From the NCBI GenBank assembly GCA_017645785.1, contig JAGCNW010000019.1, positions 206,742 to 270,741 of the forward strand: 64,000 bases of DNA. Reading direction: 5' to 3'. Under the pieces are notes generated by a model that saw only the letters and a program-made list of their open reading frames with translations, did no database searches and was not told the origin of the DNA. Shown piece after piece: positions 17,302 through 25,696 of the stretch; position 1 is the stretch's first letter, and each line of letters begins with the position of its first letter. This stretch comes from Treponema sp. Lineage in GTDB: Bacteria > Spirochaetota > Spirochaetia > Treponematales > Treponemataceae. The position numbers and the translations under genes are program-made.

Positions 17302-18024
17302 ATGAAGAAAATTGTTTTGCCCATCGCCGCGCTTTGTCTTTTGGCTTTGTCTTCTTGTACAAAATCAAACAAGACAATCATAAGAATGCAGCACATAGAG
17401 GAAGGCGTTGCCAGCCCCACCAGCATAGAAGAATTGAAGGACGCCATTTCTAAGTATGAGGAACGGGTCGCCGACATTCAGCTTGCAAACGGACAAATAG
17501 GAATTTGGCACAAGATTCTTGCCACCCGCTACCTTGACAAAAAAATGTACGGCGAGGCGCTAAAGAGCTTCCAGACGGCCTTGCAATATTATCCCGACAA
17601 CCAAAACCTTTATTATTACGTAGGCCTTTGCGCCGGCTACATGTCGCACGCTTCGATGGACTTTGACGCGGACGGCTATTCCGAAAAGCGCGAAAACTAC
17701 CTTAAGCTTAGCGAAGACGCTTACTTGCGCGCGATTGAGATAGAGCCAAGATACGCGCGGGCCCTTTACGGAATTTCCATTTTGTACGTCTTTGAGCTTG
17801 GTGAGGACGAAAAGGCCATTCCTTATTTGGAAAAGCTTTTGACGATCGAGACAAAAAATATCGACGCGATGTTTGTTTTGGCCCGCGCTTATTACATGAA
17901 CTATGACTTTGACAAGGCGGTCGAAATGTACGACAAAATCATTTCGCTCACAAAGTCTCCGGAGCGCAAAGCCGAGGCCGAAGCCAACCGAGAGGTTGTC
18001 AAAAACGCTGCGTACACAAACTAA
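17302..18024 (+). CDS. TPR lipoprotein
   Basis: Predicted lipoprotein with signal peptide MKKIVLPIAALCLLALSS and lipobox LSSC (C19). The mature part has tetratricopeptide-like repeats: HKILATRYLDKKMYGEALKS, ALQYYPDNQNLYYYVGLCAG, AYLRAIEIEPRYARALYGIS, and further repeats to residue 235. Such proteins act as envelope scaffolds; the specific partner is unknown. Start ATG 17302 follows GGGAG and begins 2 nt after the xerD stop. A homologue lies in the same position (TP0392 region) in T. pallidum as I recall. It ends about 75 nt before dprA. Confidence 0.82.
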   Translation: MKKIVLPIAALCLLALSSCTKSNKTIIRMQHIEEGVASPTSIEELKDAISKYEERVADIQLANGQIGIWHKILATRYLDKKMYGEALKSFQTALQYYPDNQNLYYYVGLCAGYMSHASMDFDADGYSEKRENYLKLSEDAYLRAIEIEPRYARALYGISILYVFELGEDEKAIPYLEKLLTIETKNIDAMFVLARAYYMNYDFDKAVEMYDKIISLTKSPERKAEAEANREVVKNAAYTN

Positions 18025-18053
18025 AAAAAATTGAAAAAATTTTTGTAAAAAAG

Positions 18054-18093
18054 GCCAAAATTTCCATAAAAATTCATATCTTATATTCAGAGG
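18054..18093 (+). promoter_or_regulatory. Promoter-like block shared with the giant exoprotein gene
   Basis: From GCC at 18054 to the AGG ribosome site at 18093 this block matches the region 53516-53556 in front of the giant exoprotein gene at about 30 of 37 positions after the GCC, without gaps until the last few bases. Shared parts are GCCAAAATT, a run of A, ATATCT, TAT and CAG. No similar block was found upstream of other genes here. Confidence 0.5.
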
Positions 18094-18100
18094 AATTTTT

Positions 18101-19090
18101 ATGGAAAACACAATTCTTGCGATCGCTCTTTCGGCGGTCGATTTTCTAAACGCCTTTGAAAAGACTCTTCTCTTGCAGGAACTAAAGGCCCTTGAGCGCG
18201 GGGGCGCGAACCCCCTTGACTTTTTTAAAGCCGCTTCCTACGACCAAATCGCAGAGCTTTCAAAGCGGGACAAGGAGCGGCCTCTAAGAGTCCGCCGCTG
18301 GAATCCCCAAGAGCTTGTCCGCCTTGCAAAAAAGAGCGCGATGGAGGCGAAGGTTCTTGGCGTAAATTATGTCTTGCTTGGCTGCGATTTGTATCCTCCG
18401 CTTTTAAAAGAAATCCCAGACCCTCCATTCGCGCTTTTTTACCGCGGAAACATAAGGGCGCTTTGTTCCAAGACCGTAAGCGTTGTCGGAACCCGCCGCC
18501 TTAGCCCGGAGGGAAGAAAGGCCGCCAAGGAGTTTTCTTACGAGGCGGCGGCGGCCGGCTATTGCGTTGTAAGCGGCTTGGCCTTGGGAGCGGACGGATG
18601 CGCCCACATGGGAGCGGTGGACGCTTTTTTTGACGGAAGGGCGGGGACTGTCAACACCGCCGCCGTTCTTGCATGCGGCGTGGACAATGTTTTTCCGCCC
18701 AGCCACAAAAAATTGGCGGGCCAAATAATCCAAAACGGCGGCGTGGTCCTAAGCGAATGGGCGCCCGGCGTTCCCGGCGAAAAATGGCGCTTTGTAAGCC
18801 GAAACCGCATAATAGCCGGCTTGTCCCCGGCGACGCTGGTTGTGCAAGCGCCTCCAGGAAGCGGCGCCCTTTTGACGGCGGACTTCGCGCTGGGCTACAA
18901 CCGCGAAGTGTGTTTCCACGAGGCTTGTTTTTGCAAAAACGCGCTCGTCCTTTCTGGCTTGGTTCATAAAAATCTGGAGGCTCAAAGCGGGACTGCCGCC
19001 GCCCGAAAAATTGAGACCCGGCCTGAGGTTTATGTGGCTGACGGAGCCCGTGTAGTCTCTTCTTTTGAGGATTTTTCAAGGAATTTTTAA
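18101..19090 (+). CDS. dprA: DNA-processing protein DprA (Smf)
   Basis: Binds incoming single-stranded DNA and loads RecA during transformation. The Rossmann-like DprA core is clear: VVGTRRLSPEGRKAA, SGLALGADGCAHMGA (family SGLARGID), VLACGVDNVFPPSHKKL, GEKWRFVSRNRIIAGLS and GSGALLTADFALGYNREV. The N-terminal 80 residues form the usual SAM-like extension. AGAGG precedes ATG 18101. It sits between the TPR lipoprotein and topA, as in other treponemes. Whether this organism is transformable is unknown; a ComFB-type gene is present at 61985 but is not itself evidence. Confidence 0.92.
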   Translation: MENTILAIALSAVDFLNAFEKTLLLQELKALERGGANPLDFFKAASYDQIAELSKRDKERPLRVRRWNPQELVRLAKKSAMEAKVLGVNYVLLGCDLYPPLLKEIPDPPFALFYRGNIRALCSKTVSVVGTRRLSPEGRKAAKEFSYEAAAAGYCVVSGLALGADGCAHMGAVDAFFDGRAGTVNTAAVLACGVDNVFPPSHKKLAGQIIQNGGVVLSEWAPGVPGEKWRFVSRNRIIAGLSPATLVVQAPPGSGALLTADFALGYNREVCFHEACFCKNALVLSGLVHKNLEAQSGTAAARKIETRPEVYVADGARVVSSFEDFSRNF

Positions 19091-19107
19091 GTCAGAGAAA
19101 ATTTCCC

Positions 19108-19143
19108 TTGACAAGTGGGAAAAAGAGCGTTATCTTCTATAAT
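19108..19143 (+). promoter_or_regulatory. topA promoter, with two possible -10 boxes
   Basis: TTGACA at 19108-19113. A 17-nt spacer leads to TATCTT (19131-19136), giving a start near 19143, 4 nt before an ATG at 19147. A perfect TATAAT lies at 19138-19143 but is 24 nt from the -35 box. Confidence 0.55.
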
Positions 19144-19208
19144 AATATGGCAAAAGCAAAGGAAAGACTAAAAAAAGCGCTAAAGCGGAAAAGAATACTC
19201 TTGTAATC

Positions 19209-21278
19209 GTGGAGTCCCCTGCAAAGGCCCACACAATTGAAAAGTATCTTGGACCGGGCTACACGGTAAAGGCTTCAATGGGCCACTTGATTGACCTTCC
19301 AAAGTCAAGAATGGCGATCGACACCGAAAATAATTTTGCGCCCGAATATATAACCGTTCGCGGAAAGGCCAAGCTTTTAAAGGAATTGCAAAAGGACGCA
19401 AAAAAATCCACGCTCGTCTTGCTCGCGTCGGATAACGACCGCGAGGGAGAGGCCATCGCTTGGCACTTGAACAACGCGCTCAAAGAAAAAACCGACGCTC
19501 CAATTCATAGAATTGTTTTTAACGAAATCACTCCTGTCGCGATTAAGGAAGCCGTTCAGCATCCCGGCGACATTTCGGAGCCAAAAGTAAACGCGCAAAA
19601 GGCCCGCCGCATTCTTGACCGCTTGGTTGGCTACAACCTTAGTCCTCTTTTGTGGGCAAAAGTTAAGAACGGACTTAGCGCCGGCCGCGTTCAGTCTGTC
19701 GCTTTGCGCTTGATTTGCGAGCGCGAAAAAGAAGTCGAAGAATTCATTCCGGAAGAATATTGGAGCCTCGACGCGGACTTTGCAAAGGGAAAGTCTTCGT
19801 TCACCGCGCAGCTTGTTTCCTACAAAGGCGAAAAGCCCTCGCTTAAAAACGAGGCGCAAGTCAACGAGATAATCGATCAAATCAAAAACGCCGAGTGCAA
19901 GGTGAGCGCGATAAAGGCCACTGACAAAGTTGTTCGACCAAAGCCTCCGTTCACCACCTCAAAGTTGCAGCAAGCCGCGGCCAACCGCTTGGGCTTCACT
20001 TCGCGCAAAACGATGCAAATCGCGCAGCAGCTTTATGAAGGCGTCAACATCGGTTCAACCCGCGTCGGTCTTATCACATACATGCGCACCGACAGCGTTC
20101 GCATTTCGCAAACCGCTTTGACTGAAATCCGCGAATGGATACAAAAAAATTATCCGGACGACCTTCCTGCCGAGCCGATTGAATACACAGTCGGAAAGGG
20201 AGCGCAGGACGCGCACGAAGGCATCCGCCCGACATACGTTTCTTACACGCCCGAAAGCGTAAAGGAATATCTTACCCGCGACCAATTGCGCCTTTATACA
20301 ATCATTTGGGAACGTCTTGTTTCAAGCCAAATGAACAACGCCAAGACCCGCACGACCAGCGCCGAGATCACAGCCGGCGAGGCGGTCTTCAGGGCCAGCG
20401 CGAGCAAGATTGTCGACAAGGGCTTTTATCGCGTCATCCATTTGCTTTCTTCAAAAGAAGACGTGACCGGCTCGCTTCCTTCGCTCAAAGAAGGAGAAGT
20501 CTTGGCCAGCGGAAAATTCTATCCCGAGCAGCACTTTACGCAAGGCCCCGCGCGCTATACCGACGCTTCCATCGTAAAGACATTGGAAGAGCGCGGCATC
20601 GGACGGCCTTCAACATACGCGCCTATCATCAGCGTTTTGCTTGACCGCTACTATGTGACGCGCACCAACAAGCAGTTGGTTCCAACCTTGCTTGGAAAAA
20701 TGATCAGCAAAATTTTGGTGGAGTCATTCCCGCAAATCATCGACGAAGAATTTACCGCGCAGGTAGAAAACGACCTTGATAAAGTTGAGCAGGACGACTT
20801 GGTTTGGACCGACATGATCAGCCAATTCTATTCGCCCTTTAAAACTCGCGTCGGCCAAGTTATGGAAAAGACCGAAAGCGTCAAAGGCTTCTTGGACGAA
20901 CAAACCGACAAGGTTTGCGAACTTTGCGGAAAGCCGATGATAAAAAAGTTGGGCCGCTTTGGCTTCTTCTTGGCGTGCTCTGGCTTCCCGGCCTGCCACA
21001 ACACAAAGTCCGTTCCGCTTGCAAAATGCCCGGTTCCCGGTTGCGGCGGCGAGATTGTCGAGCGAAAGACAAAGGGCAGGGGAAAGGCCTTTTACGGCTG
21101 CACCAACTATCCCAAGTGCACCTTTATCAGCCACTTTAAGCCGATCGACTCTTACTGTCCTAAGTGCGGATGGTTCCTTGTCGAAAAATACGACAAAAAG
21201 AACGGCGCCTACAAGAGCTGCATAAACCCTGACTGCGACTACTTGCACTCCGCTGACGACGACGAAAAGGACAAATGA
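19209..21278 (+). CDS. topA: DNA topoisomerase I TopA (5' end apparently frameshifted)
   Basis: Relaxes negatively supercoiled DNA through a Tyr-DNA intermediate. The TOPRIM core VESPAKAHTIEKYLGPGY and LLASDNDREGEAIAWHL, the nucleophile in GLITYMRTDS, and three C-terminal zinc ribbons (CELCGKPM to CHNTKS; CPVPGCGG to CTNYPKC; CPKCGW to CINPDC) are all present. The only start in the open frame is GTG 19209, which would cut off the first TOPRIM strand. The missing KNTLVI lies upstream in this frame without a start codon; an ATG at 19147 is in another frame and joins after a -1 shift on a run of seven A (19170-19176), giving MAKAKERLKKSAKAEK before NTLVIVESP. An assembly error, slippage or decay are all possible. 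Confidence 0.9.
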   Translation: MESPAKAHTIEKYLGPGYTVKASMGHLIDLPKSRMAIDTENNFAPEYITVRGKAKLLKELQKDAKKSTLVLLASDNDREGEAIAWHLNNALKEKTDAPIHRIVFNEITPVAIKEAVQHPGDISEPKVNAQKARRILDRLVGYNLSPLLWAKVKNGLSAGRVQSVALRLICEREKEVEEFIPEEYWSLDADFAKGKSSFTAQLVSYKGEKPSLKNEAQVNEIIDQIKNAECKVSAIKATDKVVRPKPPFTTSKLQQAAANRLGFTSRKTMQIAQQLYEGVNIGSTRVGLITYMRTDSVRISQTALTEIREWIQKNYPDDLPAEPIEYTVGKGAQDAHEGIRPTYVSYTPESVKEYLTRDQLRLYTIIWERLVSSQMNNAKTRTTSAEITAGEAVFRASASKIVDKGFYRVIHLLSSKEDVTGSLPSLKEGEVLASGKFYPEQHFTQGPARYTDASIVKTLEERGIGRPSTYAPIISVLLDRYYVTRTNKQLVPTLLGKMISKILVESFPQIIDEEFTAQVENDLDKVEQDDLVWTDMISQFYSPFKTRVGQVMEKTESVKGFLDEQTDKVCELCGKPMIKKLGRFGFFLACSGFPACHNTKSVPLAKCPVPGCGGEIVERKTKGRGKAFYGCTNYPKCTFISHFKPIDSYCPKCGWFLVEKYDKKNGAYKSCINPDCDYLHSADDDEKDK

Positions 21279-22171
21279 CGGTAAAGGATTCTTGCGAAGA
21301 ATTTTTGCTTTATCTTTCCACCGTTCGCGGAATGACGGAAAACACCGTTCGTTCTTATGGCGAGGACTATAAAAAGCTGAACGAATTTTTGGGCGAGGAC
21401 GCGCAAATCAACAAAGTTTCTTTGCAGGACTTGCGTTTTTGCGTCGGCTCCTTAAGCGCCCAAAAATTTTCGGTGGCTTCGATAAACCGTTTTATAGCCA
21501 GCGTCCGAGCCCTTTTTGCCTACAGCCAAAAATTCGGCCGCTTGCAAATTAATCCCGCGCTTCAAATCAAAACATTAAAGGCTCCCAAGCATTTGCCCAA
21601 TTTTATGACGGGAACGGAGGTCGACGCGCTTTGCGACGCTCCCCAAAAGAACGAGCTTTTGTGGGCCAGCCGCGACAAGGCTATTTTTGAAATGCTTTAT
21701 TCCTCCGGCTGCCGCGTTGCCGAACTTGCATCCCTTAAATTGAGCGACTTTTCCAACGGCGGAAAGTCCGCTCTTGTCACCGGAAAAGGAAAAAAAGACC
21801 GAATCGTTTACTTTGAGGACGACGCGGTCAAGGCTCTTAAAGGCTATTTGTCGGAGCGCAAGGCCCTTCTTTTGAGGCTAAAAGTTCCTGGACAAAAGGC
21901 GCTTTTTGTGAACAGAAAAGGCGGCGCGCTTTCCACGCGAGGCTTGCGCTGGATTGTCAGCCGCTATTCCGGCCCCGAAGGAACCAACCGCCACGTGTCT
22001 CCCCACGCCTTCAGGCACACTTTCGCGACGTCAATGCTTTCTAGCGGCGCCGACGTCCGCGTCGTCCAAGAAATGCTTGGCCACGCGAGCATTTCCACAA
22101 CCCAGCGCTACACCCACGTGACGACCCAGCAGCTGATTGACATCTACAAGCAGGCGCATCCGCACGGCTAG
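21275..22171 (+). CDS. xerC: Xer-type tyrosine recombinase (XerC)
   Basis: Second chromosome-dimer recombinase. Catalytic residues are R147 (GCRVAELASLKL), K171 (GKGKKDRIVYF), H244 and R247 (PHAFRHTFATSML), H270 (LGHASISTTQ) and Y279 (RYTHVT). The 298-aa length is normal. ATG 21275 overlaps the topA stop by ATGA. The order topA-xerC-hslV-hslU matches the B. subtilis order topA-(trmFO)-codV-clpQ-clpY, which is why I call this copy XerC. It is followed by a repeat-filled gap of 292 nt. Confidence 0.87.
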   Translation: MTVKDSCEEFLLYLSTVRGMTENTVRSYGEDYKKLNEFLGEDAQINKVSLQDLRFCVGSLSAQKFSVASINRFIASVRALFAYSQKFGRLQINPALQIKTLKAPKHLPNFMTGTEVDALCDAPQKNELLWASRDKAIFEMLYSSGCRVAELASLKLSDFSNGGKSALVTGKGKKDRIVYFEDDAVKALKGYLSERKALLLRLKVPGQKALFVNRKGGALSTRGLRWIVSRYSGPEGTNRHVSPHAFRHTFATSMLSSGADVRVVQEMLGHASISTTQRYTHVTTQQLIDIYKQAHPHG

Positions 22172-22197
22172 CGCAATATGAACACAATAACAAAAAA

Positions 22198-22394
22198 TGC
22201 TCCCAGTCGCGGCTGCGTCCGATCGGCGCCGCTTGATAACTGCGCTATACGCGCATTGCGCCTTGAAACTATCTACGTCTGCCGCTATCGCGGCAGGCGC
22301 AAAGCGAGTGTCGCCGCCAGCCGCCCCGCTCCTTACTGCGTTTTGCTTTTGGAAGTTTATTCAACTGCACGCTCGCGCGGGCTGGCAATCGCGC
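22198..22394. repeat. Composite dispersed repeat in the xerC-hslV gap
   Basis: The gap 22172-22463 has no credible gene. 22198-22342 is, in inverse orientation, a shorter version of the element at 36565-36834: both have the end TCGGACGCAGCCGCGACTGG, the other end AAGGAGCGGGGCGGCTGGCG and an internal ATAGTTTCAAG. Next to it, 22351-22394 is a copy of a module seen six times in the window (GGAAGTTTATTCAACTGC, then CGCTCGCGCGGGC, then CAATC). Confidence 0.75.
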
Positions 22395-22428
22395 ATTTTT
22401 TTACTGCTTCCATTGCGTTTGCCCTAAC

Positions 22429-22457
22429 TTGCCGTTCCCCCAAAAATTCATTATATT
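22429..22457 (+). promoter_or_regulatory. hslV promoter, predicting a leaderless mRNA
   Basis: TTGCCG (22429-22434), 17-nt spacer, TATATT (22452-22457), then 6 nt to the hslV ATG at 22464. The expected first transcribed base is the A of the start codon, and no ribosome site exists. Confidence 0.6.
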
Positions 22458-22463
22458 ATAACT

Positions 22464-22994
22464 ATGAAGATACGAAGCACTACGGTCATTGCCGTAAAAA
22501 GGAACGGAAAAGTCGCCATGGCGGGCGACGGCCAAGTCACGGCGGGAAACACAATCGCCAAGGGAAACGCCACAAAAGTCAGAAAAATTTACGACGGAAA
22601 GATTTTGACTGGATTCGCCGGCTCTGTCGCCGACGCCTTTACTTTGCTTGACAAATTTGAGGAGCGCCTTAAGGAAGCCAACGGAGACCTTACGCGCGCC
22701 GCGGTTGATCTTGCCAAATTGTGGCGCACCGAAAAAATGCTCCAAAAATTGGAGGCCCAGCTTTTGGTGGCCGACAAAGACAAAATACTTTTAATTTCCG
22801 GCGACGGAAACGTGATCGAGCCTGAAAACGACGTCATGGCTATCGGAAGCGGCGGAAACTACGCCTTTTCGGCCGCGTTGGCTTACATGGAATCATCCGA
22901 CTACAGCGCCAAGGAAATCGCGCAAAAAGCCTTGGGCATCGCCGGAAAAATCTGCATTTACACAAACGACCATATCACGGTGGAGGAACTCTAA
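22464..22994 (+). CDS. hslV: ATP-dependent protease subunit HslV
   Basis: Threonine protease that forms the proteolytic chamber of HslVU. The sequence [26 protein letters not shown] shows the active N-terminal Thr after a short propeptide MKIRS, so T6 is the likely nucleophile after processing. [15 protein letters not shown] and the NDHITVEEL end are family features. Length 176 aa is normal. The hslU TTG start follows directly after the stop, so the two subunits are made together. No Shine-Dalgarno precedes the ATG (see the promoter entry). Confidence 0.95.
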   Translation: MKIRSTTVIAVKRNGKVAMAGDGQVTAGNTIAKGNATKVRKIYDGKILTGFAGSVADAFTLLDKFEERLKEANGDLTRAAVDLAKLWRTEKMLQKLEAQLLVADKDKILLISGDGNVIEPENDVMAIGSGGNYAFSAALAYMESSDYSAKEIAQKALGIAGKICIYTNDHITVEEL

Positions 22995-24476
22995 TTGGAC
23001 GCGATTGACTTGACTCCCAAGCAAATTGTCGAGCGCTTGGACAACTATATAATCGGACAAAAGAACGCCAAGCGCAGCGTCGCCATCGCTTTGCGGAACC
23101 GCAGCCGCCGCCTTAAATTGCCGGAAGACATGCGCGACGAAGTGGCTCCCAAAAATATTTTGATGATAGGACCCACCGGCGTAGGCAAGACCGAAATCGC
23201 CCGCCGCCTCGCTAAATTGTGCGGCGCCCCCTTCATCAAGGTGGAAGCCACAAAGTATTCGGAAATCGGATACGTTGGCCGCGACGTTGAGTCTATGATT
23301 CGCGACTTGATGGCGGTTGGCTTTAAGATGGTAAAGGCCGAGATGGAAGACCAAATGCGCGGCCAGGCCAAAGAAAAAGTCGAAGAGCGCCTTTTGGACC
23401 TCCTCTTGCCGGGAAGCGGGCCAAAAGCGGCCGGTCCTGACGCTTCGGCGGCGGGCGGGATCCTCGGAAGCATTTTTGGCAAGAAAGTCGTTCAGCAAAA
23501 AGACGAAAACGGCCAAGTGATTCTTTTGCCGGACCAAAGCCAAGGCGTCCAAAATGACGCTCCCAAAAACGCGGCCGGGCCTCAAGACATGAAGGAGACC
23601 CGCGAAAAGTTCCGCCAAATGCTTCGCGAAGGAAAGTTGGAAAGCCGCGAAGTCGAGCTTACCGTGACGACAGGCCCCAAGGCCGCCAGCGGAATCGGAT
23701 TTTTTAGCGGCGGAAACATGGACGACATAGAAAACGCCATGCAAAGCCTCCAGCAAATGATGGCAGGAAACAAGAAAAAGCAAAAGACCGTCACGGTTGC
23801 CGAAGCGCGAAACATTTTGACGGAAGAAATTTTGGACAGCATGCTTGACGCCGACAAGTGCGCCGAGGCCGCCAAAGAAAGGGTGGAGCAGAGCGGAATC
23901 GTATTCATCGACGAGATTGACAAAATCGCCGTTCACGGAGAAACCCACGGCCAGTCGGTTTCTCGCGAGGGCGTTCAGCGCGACATTCTTCCGATTGTTG
24001 AAGGAAGCCATGTAAACACCCGCTACGGAGTCGTCGACACAAAGCACATTTTGTTCATCGCGGCCGGCGCCTTTAGCCTTTCAAAGCCCAGCGACTTGAT
24101 TCCAGAATTGCAGGGCCGCTTCCCGCTGCGCGTGGAATTGGATTCGCTCCACAAGGAAGACTTTAAGCGCATTTTGCTTGAGCCCAAAAACGCTCTCATA
24201 AAGCAATACAAGGCGCTTTTGGAAACCGAAGGCGTGAGCGTGGAGTTCGCGCCCGAAGCGATTGACCGCATGACAAGCATCGCCGAAGAGGTCAACGCCA
24301 AGGCCGAAAATATCGGAGCGCGCCGCTTGCACACGATTATGGAAAAAGTCTTGGAAGATATTTCCTTTGAGGCCGACGAGCATAAGGGCCAGACAATCAC
24401 TATTGACGCGGCCTTTGTTGACGAAAAGCTTAAGGACATTTCTTCTTCCGAAGACTTGTCGCGCTACATTTTGTAG
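22995..24476 (+). CDS. hslU: ATP-dependent protease ATPase subunit HslU
   Basis: AAA+ unfoldase that feeds HslV. It begins LTPKQIVERLDNYIIGQKNAKRSVAIALRNR. Walker A is GPTGVGKTE (residues 57-65), then the KVEATKYSEIGYVGRDVES loop, a long I-domain (about 110-280) and Walker B VFIDEIDKIA. The C-terminal tail SEDLSRYIL is the segment that inserts into HslV. The start is TTG 22995, adjacent to the hslV stop, with GGAGG at 22983-22987 as ribosome site. The product is 493 aa, slightly long because of the I-domain. Confidence 0.95.
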   Translation: MDAIDLTPKQIVERLDNYIIGQKNAKRSVAIALRNRSRRLKLPEDMRDEVAPKNILMIGPTGVGKTEIARRLAKLCGAPFIKVEATKYSEIGYVGRDVESMIRDLMAVGFKMVKAEMEDQMRGQAKEKVEERLLDLLLPGSGPKAAGPDASAAGGILGSIFGKKVVQQKDENGQVILLPDQSQGVQNDAPKNAAGPQDMKETREKFRQMLREGKLESREVELTVTTGPKAASGIGFFSGGNMDDIENAMQSLQQMMAGNKKKQKTVTVAEARNILTEEILDSMLDADKCAEAAKERVEQSGIVFIDEIDKIAVHGETHGQSVSREGVQRDILPIVEGSHVNTRYGVVDTKHILFIAAGAFSLSKPSDLIPELQGRFPLRVELDSLHKEDFKRILLEPKNALIKQYKALLETEGVSVEFAPEAIDRMTSIAEEVNAKAENIGARRLHTIMEKVLEDISFEADEHKGQTITIDAAFVDEKLKDISSSEDLSRYIL

Positions 24477-24491
24477 CCTTGGCGCGTAAAT

Positions 24492-25115
24492 ATGGCTGGC
24501 GCGAAAATACTTTTTGAGTTGTTTTGGTCTTTCTTTAAAATCGGAGCGGTGACCTTTGGCGGAGGCATTTCGATGCTTCCGATAATCGACCGCGAGCTTT
24601 GCCAAAAAAAAGGCTGGGTCACCCAAAACGAGCTGATTGACTACTACGCGATAAGCCAAGCCACGCCAGGAATCATCGCCGTAAACGTCGCGACCTTTTG
24701 CGGCCACAAGCTTAAAGGCTCCTTGGGAGCGGCTGTCTCAACGATTGCGGTTGTGATTCCGTCGATAATCATAATTTGCCTTTTGGCCTCTTGCATCAAC
24801 ACGGTGGAGCAAATCCCCGTCATAAAAAAAGCGCTGATGGGAATAAACATTGCCGTGGCCGCAAACTTGTCCTATTCGATAATAAAGCTTTCGGGCAAGA
24901 CCGTTTCGTCGGCGTTCACGTTTTTGCTTTTTATCCTTGCCTTTTCTTTGGTTTACTTTTTTAAGGTCAACGTTGTCCTTGTGATTTTTTCGTCGGCCTT
25001 TTTGGGCGTCGCAATGTACTTGATCGGGGAACGGTTGTCAAAACAAAAAAACGCCGCCGCCTCGACCGATTCAGGGCTTGCTTCCGATTCCGACGCGGGG
25101 GAGGACAAAGAATGA
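24492..25115 (+). CDS. chrA: Chromate transporter-family membrane protein, first half
   Basis: Half-size CHR-family permease of 207 residues. FFKIGAVTFGGGISMLPII, YYAISQATPGIIAVNVATFCG and several following hydrophobic segments are typical. In half-size systems two different CHR proteins act together, and the next gene is the partner. The family is named for chromate efflux, but many members in anaerobes are of unknown anion specificity. It starts 15 nt after hslU and overlaps the partner by ATGA. The C-terminus is a charged, probably cytoplasmic tail. Confidence 0.88.
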   Translation: MAGAKILFELFWSFFKIGAVTFGGGISMLPIIDRELCQKKGWVTQNELIDYYAISQATPGIIAVNVATFCGHKLKGSLGAAVSTIAVVIPSIIIICLLASCINTVEQIPVIKKALMGINIAVAANLSYSIIKLSGKTVSSAFTFLLFILAFSLVYFFKVNVVLVIFSSAFLGVAMYLIGERLSKQKNAAASTDSGLASDSDAGEDKE

Positions 25116-25696
25116 CAGCGCCTTCCTTAATCGAGCTTTTTTGCATTTTCTTTTGCATAGGGCTTTTTACAATCGGCGGCGGCTTGGTCGCGATAACAAG
25201 CATGCAGCAAATCGTTGTGGGCCGCGGCTGGATTACAAGCGAAAAATTTTTCAATATGGTCGCGATTAGCGAAAGCACTCCGGGGCCGATTGGCGTAAAC
25301 ATGGCCACTTACATCGGCTATGAGTTCCACGGAACTTTTGGCGGAATCGTCGCCACGCTGGGAGAGATACTTCCGTCTTACATTTGCATTGTTTTAATAG
25401 CGAAATTTTTCGCGCGTTTTCAGGAAAAGCCTATAGTAAAGGCGGCGTTTAAGACTTTGCGGCCCGCCACCAGCGGAATTGTTTTGGTGGCTTGCGCCCA
25501 GGTTTTTACATTGGCGCTTTTAAATTTAAGCGCCTTTTCTTCGGCGGCCGCCTTTAGCCTTGACGTTTTGGCGGCCCTCGTAAAATGGAAGAGCGTCGCC
25601 TTTTACGCCGTCGCGGTCTTGGCCTTGTTTTTTACCAAGGTTCATCCGATCGCGATCGTCGCAGCCGGCGCTCTTTTTGGAATCGCGTTCTTATGA
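25112..25696 (+). CDS. chrA: Chromate transporter-family membrane protein, second half
   Basis: Partner CHR protein of 194 residues with the same plan as the previous gene: FCIGLFTIGGGLVAITSMQ, MVAISESTPGPIGVNMATYIGYEFHG, and about five membrane segments. Start ATG 25112 overlaps the upstream stop. Its stop overlaps, tail to tail, the stop of the unknown membrane-protein gene on the other strand by 6 nt. The pair is inferred to form an antiparallel heterodimer. Confidence 0.88.
   Translation: MTAPSLIELFCIFFCIGLFTIGGGLVAITSMQQIVVGRGWITSEKFFNMVAISESTPGPIGVNMATYIGYEFHGTFGGIVATLGEILPSYICIVLIAKFFARFQEKPIVKAAFKTLRPATSGIVLVACAQVFTLALLNLSAFSSAAAFSLDVLAALVKWKSVAFYAVAVLALFFTKVHPIAIVAAGALFGIAFL

Noticed and set aside
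22178..22651. 157-residue plus-strand frame crossing the xerC-hslV gap
   Set aside because: It consists of the dispersed repeat and an out-of-frame part of hslV; no protein similarity is visible.
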